The translations under genes and the position numbers were made by a program. Positions 1 through 8,305 of a DNA stretch of 36,620 bases are shown here, piece after piece. This DNA is from Thermoanaerobaculia bacterium (lineage in GTDB: Bacteria; Acidobacteriota; Thermoanaerobaculia; Multivoradales; JAHZIX01), in assembly GCA_027069135.1 (NCBI GenBank), contig JALXFE010000576.1, positions 1-36,620 on the forward strand. The letters run 5' to 3'. The notes under the pieces are model-generated. The model ran no database searches, had not been told where the DNA came from, and saw nothing but the letters and a program-made list of their open reading frames with translations. Every line of letters starts with the position of its first letter. Position 1 is the stretch's first letter.

Positions 1-1402
1 GGGAGACCACTTCCGCCGGCACGACCCGGAGCACCGCCGGCTCAGCGTCCTCGGCCGGTGATTCCTCGGCGAGGACTCTCGGCGTCCCGGCCTTGGCCTC
101 GAAGGGTGCGGCCTTGTCTCCCAGACAGAAAATGCCGTTTTCAGTGGCGAAATACACCCGGCCGTAGGCCACCGCCGGTGAGCCGTAGACCTCGGCGTAG
201 CGACCCTCCGGCATGGCGATATGCTCGGCGTCGAGGACTGTGACGCCCTCCTCTCCCAGCTTGAGGATATGGAAGCCACCATTGACCTCGGTGACGTAGA
301 TCTTGCCGTCCGCCCACACCGGCGAGCTCTTGCCCACGGTGCCGAAATTGTGTTTCCAAAGATCTTTCCCGGTGTCCGCGTCGAGGGCGTGGAGGTTCGC
401 CGAGTTGTCCACCACATAGAGGACGCCCTCATGCACCAGGGGTGAGGCGTAGCCTACGGATTGGGGAGAGCGCCATTTCTCCTTCCCTGTCGAGGCGTCC
501 AGAGCCACCACCCGACCCAGGGTTCCTTCATCCATATTCTCTTCGCTATGAGCGATGTAGACGGTATTGCCGGACACCACCGGCGAGACGTTGATACCCC
601 GCTTGGAGAGCTTGAATCCCCACACCTTCTCGCCGGTGCGAGTCTTGAGAGCGTACACGCCGCCGTCGCAGGCACCCCCGATCAGGAGACGTTGACCGTC
701 GACCATCGTGACCACCGGCGTCGAATAGGTGTTGAGGTCTGCCGGGCGGCCGCCGGGGCTCGAAACCCACAGCACCTCGCCGCTGCGCTTGTCGAAGGAA
801 AAGTAGCGATGGCGGGGCGGGGCTTGGTCTCCCCAATTGATGCCGATCACCGTCAGGATGACCTGGTCCTGGTCGACGATGGGAGTGTGGGTCCGCCCGC
901 CATAGCCCGAGTAGCGGCCGACATCCTCTCCCAATCTCCATTCCCACACGGTCTTTCCATCCCGATCCAGGCACCAGAGCTGGCCGCCCACCCCATGGGC
1001 ATAGAGATAGCCGGTCTCCGGATCTCCGGAGACACTGGCCCAGCCTACCCGCGAGAAAGGAACCGTCGTGTGGTAGACGTTGAACCGTCGTTCCCAGCGC
1101 TTCTCACCGGTCCCGGCATCCCAGCAGGAGACCACCTCCTGCTCGTCCACCCCGACCCCCACGCGGCCGATGGCACAGGTCCGACCGTCGAAGACCACGG
1201 GCGTCGATCGGCCCGTAAAATCCGCGCGCCAGACCAGATTCTCTCCGTCCTTCGACCAGGAATCGATCAAACCGGTTTCCGTCGAAACCCCGTCCTGGGT
1301 CGGCCCACGCCAGCTCGCCCATTCCTGCGCAGCCCCAAATTCGCTCGTCCCCAACCCCAGGGCCGAGATCAAAACCACCATCCTCAACAAGCTTCGCTTC
1401 AT
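1..1402 (-). CDS. PQQ-binding-like beta-propeller repeat protein (C-terminus beyond left edge)
   Basis: The reading frame starts at ATG 1402 and stays open for 467 codons to the window edge, so the C-terminus is missing. A good Shine-Dalgarno (AGGAGG, 1411-1416) lies 8 bases upstream of the start. Residues 1-25 form a Sec signal peptide ending near GAAQ. The mature N-terminus has the W-A-S-W-R-G-P motif typical of exported PQQ-like quinoprotein-type propellers. It is followed by repeated blades of the form L-D-x-x-T-G-x-x-x-W, such as CWDAGTGEKRW, SFDKRSGEVLW, ALDASTGKEKW and ALDADTGKDLW. BamB and quinoprotein dehydrogenases share this fold, but the lack of a lipobox and the WRGP motif favour a stand-alone periplasmic propeller of unknown substrate. 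The last visible residues are an Ala/Glu-rich linker after the propeller, so a further domain may follow outside the window. Confidence 0.85.
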   Translation of the reverse strand, partial: MKRSLLRMVVLISALGLGTSEFGAAQEWASWRGPTQDGVSTETGLIDSWSKDGENLVWRADFTGRSTPVVFDGRTCAIGRVGVGVDEQEVVSCWDAGTGEKRWERRFNVYHTTVPFSRVGWASVSGDPETGYLYAHGVGGQLWCLDRDGKTVWEWRLGEDVGRYSGYGGRTHTPIVDQDQVILTVIGINWGDQAPPRHRYFSFDKRSGEVLWVSSPGGRPADLNTYSTPVVTMVDGQRLLIGGACDGGVYALKTRTGEKVWGFKLSKRGINVSPVVSGNTVYIAHSEENMDEGTLGRVVALDASTGKEKWRSPQSVGYASPLVHEGVLYVVDNSANLHALDADTGKDLWKHNFGTVGKSSPVWADGKIYVTEVNGGFHILKLGEEGVTVLDAEHIAMPEGRYAEVYGSPAVAYGRVYFATENGIFCLGDKAAPFEAKAGTPRVLAEESPAEDAEPAVLRVVPAEVVS

Positions 1403-1578
1403 CAAGTTGTCCTCCTGAAAGGAGCCCAAAGTCGAGACGGGCCCTCACCAGCTCATGATCCTACTATGGGTGTCGGAGACGACCAAACGCTCTGGCGATC
1501 CGGCCGCTGCCTCCGCCCCAATCTACGGAGAAAAAATCGTGAAGTTCCTCGGCAAGGGGTCGCGGGGGGTGAGGGCCA

Positions 1579-2433
1579 CTAGAAGAAATCCAGAAAGCTA
1601 TCGAGGACCTCGAGGAAGACAGTGCCTCGACGAGACCGGAAAGGCTCCGGGCTTTCGCCGATGGGCTCGAAACGTCGAAGCCTTGCCCGGTCCTCGACTT
1701 CCCGGGCCTTGAGGGCGTTCGCCCGAGCCAGCCCCCCTTGGCGAATCCAGCTCAGGATACGGTCCAGCTCCTCGTGATCGAACCAGGTGCCATGGGGATG
1801 GCAACTGTCGACAATGACACCACTCTTGCGCCCGTAGTTTTTCCGGTTCATCAGCTTGGCGCAAACCGGGCACGGGCGGTACCGGATTTCCCCCAAGGAT
1901 TGGACCGAGGGAGTCGGAGAAGACTGCTGAGGAACCTCCACCGATGCAGCTTTGGCCCGTTCCTCGAGCACCCGGAAGATTTCAGAGGAGAGCCACATTC
2001 CCGCGCAACGATGACACTCGAGAAGGTTGAGCGCTTCGTCTCCGAATTGCCGGCTCCTCAGGGGCACGTCCGTTCCACAGACCGGACAGCCCTTGTCAGA
2101 GGCCTCTCCAGCGACCTCTTCTGCGCTCAGCACAGCGGAGCAATGATGGCAAAAACGAGCACGGTCGCCGACTCGGGCCATGCACTGGGGGCAGACCGTG
2201 TTGAGGTCCTGGTCGACCAGAGTGAAGCTGGCGGAGCAGTGGCGGCAGACCGGCTCTGCCCCTTGCCGCGGGGCTCCACAGGCGGAACAGCGAACCACCG
2301 TAGCTTCGAAACCCTGGAGGCGAGGGACCGTGAGCACCTCGCCACAGGCGCAGTGGAAACGGCTGCCGTGAGCCAGGTCACTGGCATCGTATTGACGCTT
2401 GCAGCCGGCGGTGCAGGCAACGAGGATACGCAT
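1579..2433 (-). CDS. Multi-zinc-ribbon protein with two zf-TFIIB-type domains
   Basis: A 284-aa soluble protein built almost entirely of zinc ribbons. Cysteine pairs are seen at 7/11 with 28/30, 49/52 with 63/66, 81/84 with 95/98, 116/119 with 140/143, and 188/191 with C211/H214. The fourth module (CPVC, then CHRCAGMWLSSEIF) and the last (CPVC, then CHPHGTWFDHEEL) match the bacterial zf-TFIIB family, in which a ribbon is followed by G-x-W-(L/F)-x-x-x-E-(L/I). The C-terminal 50 residues are basic and arginine-rich. No catalytic motif is visible; family members are mostly uncharacterised and may bind nucleic acid or proteins. It lies 44 bases downstream of the DUF5655 gene on the same strand, so it is probably cotranscribed with it. 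The ATG at 2433 has no strong ribosome-binding site. Confidence 0.8.
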   Translation of the reverse strand: MRILVACTAGCKRQYDASDLAHGSRFHCACGEVLTVPRLQGFEATVVRCSACGAPRQGAEPVCRHCSASFTLVDQDLNTVCPQCMARVGDRARFCHHCSAVLSAEEVAGEASDKGCPVCGTDVPLRSRQFGDEALNLLECHRCAGMWLSSEIFRVLEERAKAASVEVPQQSSPTPSVQSLGEIRYRPCPVCAKLMNRKNYGRKSGVIVDSCHPHGTWFDHEELDRILSWIRQGGLARANALKAREVEDRARLRRFEPIGESPEPFRSRRGTVFLEVLDSFLDFF

Positions 2434-2477
2434 ATCTGGAGAAGATACCAGATCCGTCCAGCTCCTCTAGCAGCGCC

Positions 2478-3077
2478 TCAGCCGTCCAGCTCGTAGGCCC
2501 GGCGTAGCCACGCTGAGACCTCGCCGTCGATCTCTTCGAGCGAGGTGATGGGGATCCGGTGGCTGATGCGATCCCCCTTGGCAAAGCCACCGGTATCGAT
2601 CAAACGGCCCTGGGCAGCGAGATCCTTGAGCGCGAATCCCAGATCGATGCGCGTCCGCGTCGAGGGTTTGATCTGAGCGAAGACGTGCCGTCGATACAGG
2701 GGCAAAATGGTCTTTCCCGGGCAGGCCCGAACGTCGCTGCCGAAGCTGAAGGCGAGCCGGACCAAGGCGTCACTCACCGGCCGCAGCGCCTCCTTGGGCC
2801 CCGAAAACAAGGTATCCACCAAGACCGCCGGATCGCTGGGTTCGCCCCCCTTGCCGAGAGCATACCGGGCGATCATCTTGGCGTAATTGGTCCCCACCCC
2901 GTGCTCCGCCTTCAACCAAGCCACCGCCTCCTTCTCCACCCCCCGCCCGGAGACGCCCACCGCCACCACCCACTCCTCGAGGGATCTTCCGGTCTTGGTC
3001 GGGAGATTCTCGATGAACTTCCTCTCCATGGCGAGGCCCGGATGGGGGCTGTAGGTGATCTTTCTCGCGGGGATCAT
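2478..3077 (-). CDS. DUF4287 and DUF5655 domain-containing protein
   Basis: A 199-aa protein of two small domains. The N-terminal part (about residues 15-75) carries LPTKTGRSLEEW and HGVGTNYAKMIA, typical of DUF4287. The C-terminal part (about 85-197) carries LPLYRRHVFAQIKPSTRTRIDLG, typical of DUF5655. Both families are of unknown function and are often found together in one polypeptide of about this length, so the gene looks intact. The ATG start overlaps the TGA stop of the upstream 75-aa gene (ATGA at 3077-3074), implying translational coupling and joint function or regulation. Confidence 0.85.
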   Translation of the reverse strand: MIPARKITYSPHPGLAMERKFIENLPTKTGRSLEEWVVAVGVSGRGVEKEAVAWLKAEHGVGTNYAKMIARYALGKGGEPSDPAVLVDTLFSGPKEALRPVSDALVRLAFSFGSDVRACPGKTILPLYRRHVFAQIKPSTRTRIDLGFALKDLAAQGRLIDTGGFAKGDRISHRIPITSLEEIDGEVSAWLRRAYELDG

Positions 3078-3301
3078 GCTCCCTCCGGTGAAGGGTCTGA
3101 CGTCTCAAAGCTTGAGTCGTCTGCTTTCCATAGCTCCGGATCGATGCGGCGCTGCATGGCGAGCAGCTCATTGAAATGCTTTGTTTCTCCCGCTGTCCAG
3201 GTACCCGCGAGATGATCCAGGTCATGAAAGCGAGCTCTGGGCTCGTCCTCCAGGCGCTCTCGAGGCTTGGCGGGAATGTTGCGCGGGGTTGTCTTCTTCA
3301 T
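3074..3301 (-). CDS. Small antitoxin-like protein (LAGTW-type motif)
   Basis: A 75-aa acidic-basic protein starting at ATG 3301 behind GGAGG. The middle contains H-D-L-D-H-L-A-G-T-W-T, followed by an acidic/aromatic helix and R-R-I-D-P-E-L-W. From memory, this arrangement resembles small proteins encoded just upstream of PIN-domain VapC toxins and annotated as antitoxins. Here no PIN gene follows; the stop codon instead overlaps the start of the DUF4287-DUF5655 gene by four bases. The upstream permease gene ends 37 bases before it, so it may also be read from the hydrolase-natAB transcript. The antitoxin role is an inference from motif resemblance only. Confidence 0.6.
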   Translation of the reverse strand: MKKTTPRNIPAKPRERLEDEPRARFHDLDHLAGTWTAGETKHFNELLAMQRRIDPELWKADDSSFETSDPSPEGA

Positions 3302-3338
3302 GGTGCGTCCTCCCATCTTCTGCGGTGCGTCCGGACCC

Positions 3339-4517
3339 CTAGCGCCCGAAGACGACCCGCTCCCGTTCGTAGAGCTTGGAGGCCAGGAAGATGACCCCCA
3401 GACCGGCGGCGGCGGTGACGCCGGAGGCGGTGGCGACATGGAGGAAGGAGACTCCCTCCCCCCGCATCAGGTGATTGATCAGCAGTTGCTGACCGAAGGT
3501 GGGGATGAGCATCATCCACAATTGGGTCTTCACCGGTAGGAGAGCGAGGAAGATCCCCGGCAGGGCTGGCACCAGAGGCAGCATGGAGAGGTACGTCTGC
3601 GCTTCCTTGAAGCTGCGGGTGAAGGTGGCAATGATGATCTGTAGCGCCGCCGCGAGCAGGGCGATGGGCAGGGCGATAAAGAAAATCGCCACCAGCGCCG
3701 GGACGCTCAAATGGAAACGGATCCCCAGATAATTCTCCAATGGAAAGACATTCATCAACACCAGGAGACCGATCAGAGTCACCGCCAAGCCCACCACGGT
3801 GAACACCAGGGTCGCACCATATTTGCCGAAGATCACTTGCCTCCGGCTCGCCGGGTTGATGAGAAGGGGCTCCAAGGAACCCCGCTCCCGCTCACCGGCG
3901 GTGCTGTCGATGGCAAGGTACATTCCGCCGATGAAGATCGCCAGGATAATAAAATACGGCGTCATGCTGAGGATCGCCGCCGCTTGGCTCTGGGGTGTCG
4001 CGAGATTCACCCGCTCCACGGCCAGGGCCTGCATCACCTGCGGGCTCACCCCCCGGGCCATCAGACGCAGGGCTCCGATCTGACCGTTGTAGGCCTGCAA
4101 CAAGCCCTCGGCTCGCCGAATCGAGACCCCGGCGGATTGGCGAGAATCGTCGATGACCAGCCGCACCGGCGCCGGCTGGCCGGAGGTAAAATCTTCCCCG
4201 AAGCCTTCCGGGATCACCAGCACGACCTCCGCATCGCCGCTTTGGACCGCGGCCTCCGGATCCTCCGGCGCGACCTGCACTTCCGCTCCGTTCTGCTCCA
4301 GGAAGGCCACCAGATTCGGGGCATGCTCGGCTCCGGCGACGGGAAGCTCCAGGGGCTTTTCCGCCCGCTCGGTCACACTCTTGCCCACGACCATGAAAAT
4401 CAGCGCCAAGAGCACCGGGCCGAGGAGGGGATACACCAACGAGGACATGAGGGCTCGGCGATCCCGGAGGTTGTCTACGACCTCCTTGCGAAACACTACT
4501 CCGACTGCCTTGGCCAT
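3339..4517 (-). CDS. ABC-2 type permease, NatB-like
   Basis: A 392-aa inner-membrane protein. An N-terminal cytoplasmic stretch (FRKEVVDNLRDRRAL) precedes the first membrane helix (about 27-48). A large extracytoplasmic domain of about 130 residues follows. Five further hydrophobic segments begin near residue 185 (PYFIILAIFIGGMYLAID), with the conserved cytoplasmic E-R-E-R-G-S-L-E-P-L-L between the second and third helices. This layout is that of NatB/YhaP-type ABC-2 permeases, which export sodium in Bacillus; other members move other substrates, so the cargo is not fixed by sequence. The start ATG overlaps the ATPase stop by one base (TGATG), so the two proteins are translationally coupled and form one transporter. 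Confidence 0.85.
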   Translation of the reverse strand: MAKAVGVVFRKEVVDNLRDRRALMSSLVYPLLGPVLLALIFMVVGKSVTERAEKPLELPVAGAEHAPNLVAFLEQNGAEVQVAPEDPEAAVQSGDAEVVLVIPEGFGEDFTSGQPAPVRLVIDDSRQSAGVSIRRAEGLLQAYNGQIGALRLMARGVSPQVMQALAVERVNLATPQSQAAAILSMTPYFIILAIFIGGMYLAIDSTAGERERGSLEPLLINPASRRQVIFGKYGATLVFTVVGLAVTLIGLLVLMNVFPLENYLGIRFHLSVPALVAIFFIALPIALLAAALQIIIATFTRSFKEAQTYLSMLPLVPALPGIFLALLPVKTQLWMMLIPTFGQQLLINHLMRGEGVSFLHVATASGVTAAAGLGVIFLASKLYERERVVFGR

Positions 4518-5251
4518 CAGCCCAATCCTTCCGCAGAACCGATCGCAGCCACGAAGGCCTCTTCCAGGTCTGTTTCTCCGGTCGCCTGACGCAGGTCTTC
4601 CGGGCTACCGGAAGCCACGACCCGACCTTGAGCGATGACCACGATGTTCTCGCACAGGGCCGCCACCTCTTGCATGATATGGCTCGAAAAAAGAACGCTC
4701 CGCCCCTCGTCCCGGAGACGCCGAACGAAGGCCCGCAGAGCCCGGGTGCTCATGACGTCGAGGCCCGTGGTGGGCTCATCCAAGAGCACGTTCCGGGGAT
4801 CGTGGACGAGGGCTCGGGCGATGGCGACCTTGAGCTGTTGCCCGGTGGAGAAACCTTGCGTTCTACGATCGATGATGTCCTGCATCTCCAACAGCTTGAC
4901 CAGATGATCGATGCTGTCCTCGAGGGCGGCCCCGGCCAAGCCGTGGAGCCGGCCGAAATAGCGAATATTTTCCCGGCTGGTCAGGCGCGGATAGAGCCCC
5001 CGGCTATCCGAAGGCAGAGCACCGATGGCCCGTTGTACGGCGAGGGTCTCGCGGACCGAATCATGACCGTCGACTCGGGCCCGCCCGGCATCCGGGCGCA
5101 GAACCGTGTAGAGAATACGCAGCGCCGTCGTCTTGCCCGCCCCATTGGGGCCCAACAAACCGGTGATCTGTCCGTCCGGGACCTCGAAGGAGACCCCCCG
5201 CAGGGCTTTGACAGAGCCGAAGCTCTTCTCCAGGTTCTCAACGGCGATCAT
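4517..5251 (-). CDS. ABC transporter ATP-binding protein, NatA-like
   Basis: A 244-aa ATPase that powers the adjoining NatB-like permease. Walker A is GPNGAGKTT (34-42); the signature loop is a degenerate F-S-T-G-Q followed by QLKVAIARAL; Walker B is VLLDEPTTGLD; the switch histidine lies in FSSHIMQEV. The start chosen is ATG 5251 (MIAVENLEKSFG), because the family begins there and because it overlaps the TGA stop of the hydrolase gene (ATGA). The frame remains open further upstream, but that extension lies wholly inside the hydrolase gene and has no family similarity. The stop overlaps the permease start by one base. Confidence 0.9.
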   Translation of the reverse strand: MIAVENLEKSFGSVKALRGVSFEVPDGQITGLLGPNGAGKTTALRILYTVLRPDAGRARVDGHDSVRETLAVQRAIGALPSDSRGLYPRLTSRENIRYFGRLHGLAGAALEDSIDHLVKLLEMQDIIDRRTQGFSTGQQLKVAIARALVHDPRNVLLDEPTTGLDVMSTRALRAFVRRLRDEGRSVLFSSHIMQEVAALCENIVVIAQGRVVASGSPEDLRQATGETDLEEAFVAAIGSAEGLG

Positions 5252-6750
5252 GGCGAAGGTCCTGCAGGGCTCACGAAAAAGGCCGTAGGCTCGATGTCCT
5301 CGACACAGGAGCCGTCGAGACCTTCGACGGAACCCGATTCCAAGAATTCCTCGACCAGGCGAGGAATGCATCCTCGGGCCAGGACGTTATGCCCCAAACC
5401 CGGTGCCACCAAGTGGAGACTGTGGGCAAAACCCGCCGCCACGCGATCCCCATAGGTCGGGGGCGTCACGGGATCGGCTTCCCCGGAAAGTAGGAGGGCC
5501 GGCACTGAGGACTCGACCGGCGCCTTGAAGGCCGCCTCGACCTCCCCCCGAGGCCAGAAGGAACACAATCGGCGTAGCATCCGAGGCTGGTAGTCGCCCA
5601 GATAGTAGCCCTCGCTGGCCGCTGCCGCCGCCTCGGCATCCATGAACCTCTCGTCTTCGGCACAGAGAACCGACAGGGTCATGCCCACGGACATGCCTCC
5701 GAAGGCAGAACCCGTGGTCAGCGCCTGGGAAGCCAGGGCCTCGAGGCGGCCCTCGTGGGCGGCCTCGTGAATCAGGAGCGGCAGCAGGGCTACCGTCTCC
5801 GGGGCGTAGCTAAGCCGTTGCACCAGGACCGCTATAGTCTCCCGATCCACCTCGAGAGATATCCGCCGACCGCTCTCCGGATGATCTATCTCGAGGGTCA
5901 CCGGGGCTTCTTCGAGAGACGTCAGAAGAGCTTCGAAGCTCCCTTCCAGATCGGGAAAGGCGTCCTGACAAGGGGTGCTCTCGCGGCAGCGTCGAAAGAT
6001 GAGATCGATCGAGCGCTGCGCTTCTCTCGCCCAATCGATCCCGAGAACCAGGTCCTGAGGTACCACCCCATCGAGGATCACCGACCGCACCCGCTCCTCA
6101 AACATGCGGAGGTAGGTCAAGGCTGCCCGCGTGCCGTAGGAAACGCCGTAGAGATTGATCGTCTCGTAGCCCAAGGCCTCACGGACGGCATTGAGATCCA
6201 TCATGGCAATCTGCGAGTGGTAGAACCGAGGATCCGCTTCCCAGGACTCAAGACATGCGGAGAGGAGCTCCTTTTCCTCTTCGTCCGACAGGGTCTCCAA
6301 ATCCCCTTCCGGGCCTAGCTCGCAGTCCAGGGGGTTTGAAGCGCCGGTCCCACGCTGGTCGACGAGAATCAGATCCCGCTCCTGGCGGACGTTGCGCAGA
6401 GCTCCCAACAGGGGGAGGAAGGCCTCCGTAGCGGCTTGCCCGGGCCCTCCTGCCAGCAGAAATAAGGGATCCGGAGCAGCATCGCGGCGAACGGCCCGCA
6501 GGACGGCCACCGAAAGAGAAATTCGCCGCCCCGCAGGACGGCTCGGATCCTCGGCAACCTCCAGCTCTCCACATTCGGCGGGGATGCGCAGAGCCCGTCC
6601 GGGAATCGAGAGCTGGCAAGGGGTCAGATCGAGGACGCTCTCCCGGGATCCGCCGCCACCGGCCGCAGAGCCAAAGTCTTCGCCGCAGCCGCTGAGCAGC
6701 AGGCAGACCAGGACACTGAGGATCGGGAGGTGACGCGTCGAATAATTCAT
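5248..6750 (-). CDS. Alpha/beta-hydrolase lipoprotein, TAP/proline iminopeptidase-like
   Basis: A 500-aa protein with a lipoprotein signal peptide (LLSGC, lipidated Cys22), so it is probably membrane-anchored in the periplasm. The fold is an alpha/beta hydrolase of the peptidase S33/TAP type: HGGPG-like oxyanion element LLAGGPGQ (about 98-105), DQRGTGAS (131-138), nucleophile elbow G-V-S-Y-G with Ser204, acid in GEADPVTPP and histidine in GLGHNV near the C-terminus, which is the TAP-like C-terminal domain. Members remove N-terminal residues or hydrolyse esters or amides. It is the first gene of a tightly coupled operon: its stop overlaps the NatA-like start. The cargo of that exporter and the substrate of this hydrolase may therefore be related. 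Confidence 0.87.
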   Translation of the reverse strand: MNYSTRHLPILSVLVCLLLSGCGEDFGSAAGGGGSRESVLDLTPCQLSIPGRALRIPAECGELEVAEDPSRPAGRRISLSVAVLRAVRRDAAPDPLFLLAGGPGQAATEAFLPLLGALRNVRQERDLILVDQRGTGASNPLDCELGPEGDLETLSDEEEKELLSACLESWEADPRFYHSQIAMMDLNAVREALGYETINLYGVSYGTRAALTYLRMFEERVRSVILDGVVPQDLVLGIDWAREAQRSIDLIFRRCRESTPCQDAFPDLEGSFEALLTSLEEAPVTLEIDHPESGRRISLEVDRETIAVLVQRLSYAPETVALLPLLIHEAAHEGRLEALASQALTTGSAFGGMSVGMTLSVLCAEDERFMDAEAAAAASEGYYLGDYQPRMLRRLCSFWPRGEVEAAFKAPVESSVPALLLSGEADPVTPPTYGDRVAAGFAHSLHLVAPGLGHNVLARGCIPRLVEEFLESGSVEGLDGSCVEDIEPTAFFVSPAGPSP

Positions 6751-6872
6751 AGAGGATTTCGAGACTGGAGGGCGTATCTTAGCATGCGCTCCGTCAAGGT
6801 TCCTTTACGGCGCCCCCGGAGGGAAGTTTCAGCGTGAGCACCGAGAGATCGCGCGAGAATCGATCGTAGCCT

Positions 6873-6901
6873 TTGACCCATCGCTGAACATTTGGTAAGA
6901 A
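6873..6901 (+). promoter_or_regulatory. Possible sigma-70-like promoter for the cyclophilin gene
   Basis: TTGACC (6873-6878) is followed after 17 bases by TAAGAA (6896-6901), about 65 bases upstream of the cyclophilin start. The -35 is good, but the -10 matches the consensus at only three positions. Confidence 0.25.
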
Positions 6902-6966
6902 AAGGCGCGCCGTCCGCCTGCTGCGGAAGGCCTACAACCTTTCAGCCACAGGAGGTCCCCAAGAAT

Positions 6967-7578
6967 ATGCATTTGACTACCATCGCTCTCATGAGCTTGA
7001 CCCTGGTCGCCTTAGGCGCCACCGCCTTCGCCCAAGACGGAGCGAAGACGGAAACCGATTCCTCGGAGATTTTCGCCGTCATCAAGACCGACCGTGGAGA
7101 TATTCGGCTGCACCTTTTCGCAGACAAGGCTCCCATCACGGTCGCCAACTTCGTCAACCTGGCCGAACGGGGCTACTACGACGGCCTGAAATTCCACCGG
7201 GTAATCCAAGGGTTCATGATCCAGGGCGGGGATCCGGAAGGCTCCGGCCGCGGCGGCCCCGGCTATAAATTCGCCGATGAATTCCATCCAGACCTACGTC
7301 ACAGCAAACCCGGCATTCTCTCCATGGCCAATTCCGGCCCGGGAACCAACGGAAGTCAATTCTTCATCACCCACGGCCCCACTCCGCACCTCGACGACCG
7401 CCATACGGTCTTCGGCGAGGTCGTCTCCGGGCAGGACGTCGTAGACGCTGTGGCCCAGAACGACGTCATGAAAGAGGTGAAGATCGAAGGAGATACGAAC
7501 GCCTTGAAGGAGAAGGCGAAGGAGCAGCTGACGGCCTGGAACCGAACCCTGGACGTTCGCTATCCCAAGAAGAACTAA
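6967..7578 (+). CDS. Exported peptidyl-prolyl cis-trans isomerase, cyclophilin type
   Basis: A 203-aa protein starting at ATG 6967, with AGGAGG at 6950-6955. A Sec signal peptide (about 1-22, ending ATAFAQ) directs it to the periplasm, where it would catalyse proline isomerisation during protein folding. Cyclophilin signatures are intact: [19 protein letters not shown], with the catalytic Arg, then [16 protein letters not shown] and [12 protein letters not shown]. After the domain there is a charged tail of about 40 residues ([13 protein letters not shown]), longer than in minimal PpiA/PpiB proteins. The gene stands alone between divergent and convergent neighbours and ends in a tandem repeat and a strong terminator. 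Confidence 0.93.
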   Translation: MHLTTIALMSLTLVALGATAFAQDGAKTETDSSEIFAVIKTDRGDIRLHLFADKAPITVANFVNLAERGYYDGLKFHRVIQGFMIQGGDPEGSGRGGPGYKFADEFHPDLRHSKPGILSMANSGPGTNGSQFFITHGPTPHLDDRHTVFGEVVSGQDVVDAVAQNDVMKEVKIEGDTNALKEKAKEQLTAWNRTLDVRYPKKN

Positions 7579-7586
7579 CCGCCCAG

Positions 7587-7645
7587 GCAGCCCAAAGACC
7601 TGCAGCCAAAAGACCTGCAGCCAAAAGACCTGCAGCCAAAAGACC
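7587..7645. repeat. Four-copy 15-bp tandem repeat after the cyclophilin stop
   Basis: Four consecutive copies of GCAGCCAAAAGACCT start nine bases after the stop codon. The first copy has one substitution and the last ends in A rather than T. The array lies between the stop codon and the terminator hairpin, in a stretch without a gene. Confidence 0.9.
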
Positions 7646-7660
7646 AGGGCTCAATAAAAA

Positions 7661-7692
7661 AAGGCCGGCTTCCCTCATCGGGGGCCGGCCTT
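7661..7692. terminator. Bidirectional rho-independent terminator
   Basis: AAGGCCGGC (7661-7669) pairs with GCCGGCCTT (7684-7692) around a 14-base loop. A run of seven A residues lies on the left and TTCTTCTT on the right, so the element can end both the cyclophilin transcript (plus) and the HU transcript (minus). Confidence 0.85.
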
Positions 7693-7740
7693 CTTCTTGT
7701 TCGGGGCGAGGTGTAAAGCCCCGCGAGCTGCTTGCCCGAG

Positions 7741-8076
7741 TTACTCGGCCAGCACCTTGAGGCCCTTGAGGACCCGAGCCTTGACCGTCCGGCTGGCCGG
7801 CTTGGCCTTGAAGGTCATTTCCTCGCCAGTGAAGGGATTCACGCCCTTGCGCTCCTTGGTGGCTGCCTTCTTGGCGACGGAGAGCTTCAGAAGGCCGGGA
7901 AGGGTGAACATACCGACGGCCCGCGGCTTCAGGTGACGGCGCATGACGCCCCGCAGGGAATCGAAAACCGCGCCGACCTCTTTCTTGGTCAAACCGGTTT
8001 CCTCGGCAATCTCGCTGAAGAGTTGCGCCTTGGTGAAAGCGTCACGAACCGCGGTGGTCTTGGTGCTGGTAGCCAT
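7741..8076 (-). CDS. HU/IHF-family DNA-binding protein
   Basis: A 111-aa nucleoid protein. After a variable N-terminal tail of about 15 residues comes the HU core: FTKAQLFSEIAEETGLTKKEV (helices), then the beta-arm region with KGVNPFTGEEMTFKAKPASRTVK, where the conserved R-N-P-x-T-G site appears as V-N-P-F-T-G. Length is slightly above that of classical HU (90 aa) because of the N-terminal tail and basic insertions. GGAGG precedes the start by four bases. It is a single gene, ending at the shared terminator. Confidence 0.92.
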   Translation of the reverse strand: MATSTKTTAVRDAFTKAQLFSEIAEETGLTKKEVGAVFDSLRGVMRRHLKPRAVGMFTLPGLLKLSVAKKAATKERKGVNPFTGEEMTFKAKPASRTVKARVLKGLKVLAE

Positions 8077-8263
8077 GTTTCCTCCGAGTACCGATGCGCT
8101 GCTCTCCTTGACGCGGCTCCTCTTTGAGCCGTATGCAGCGCTTCATCTCTCTTGTTATTTTGCTTGCGGCGCTCTCCCCTTCCGGACAATAAATCGCTGC
8201 CTGAATTCAAGACTAACGGCAAGCTGTCGTAAGGAAGATAGAGAGCAATCTCTAGACATTTCG

Positions 8264-8292
8264 ATAGTAGCGAAAAACTTCCTCGGAGTCCA
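8264..8292 (-). promoter_or_regulatory. Possible promoter upstream of HU
   Basis: On the minus strand TGGACT (8292-8287) is followed after 17 bases by TACTAT (8269-8264). Each box matches four of six consensus positions. The position lies between pyrD and HU and would give a leader of about 180 bases. Confidence 0.25.
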
Positions 8293-8305
8293 GAAAAATC
8301 ACCGT

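Noticed and set aside
461-1582. Long open frame on the plus strand (373 codons) opposite the PQQ-propeller gene
   Set aside because: It is a GC-driven shadow frame: the protein shows no motif or signal, and the minus strand has a complete signal peptide, ribosome-binding site and propeller repeats.
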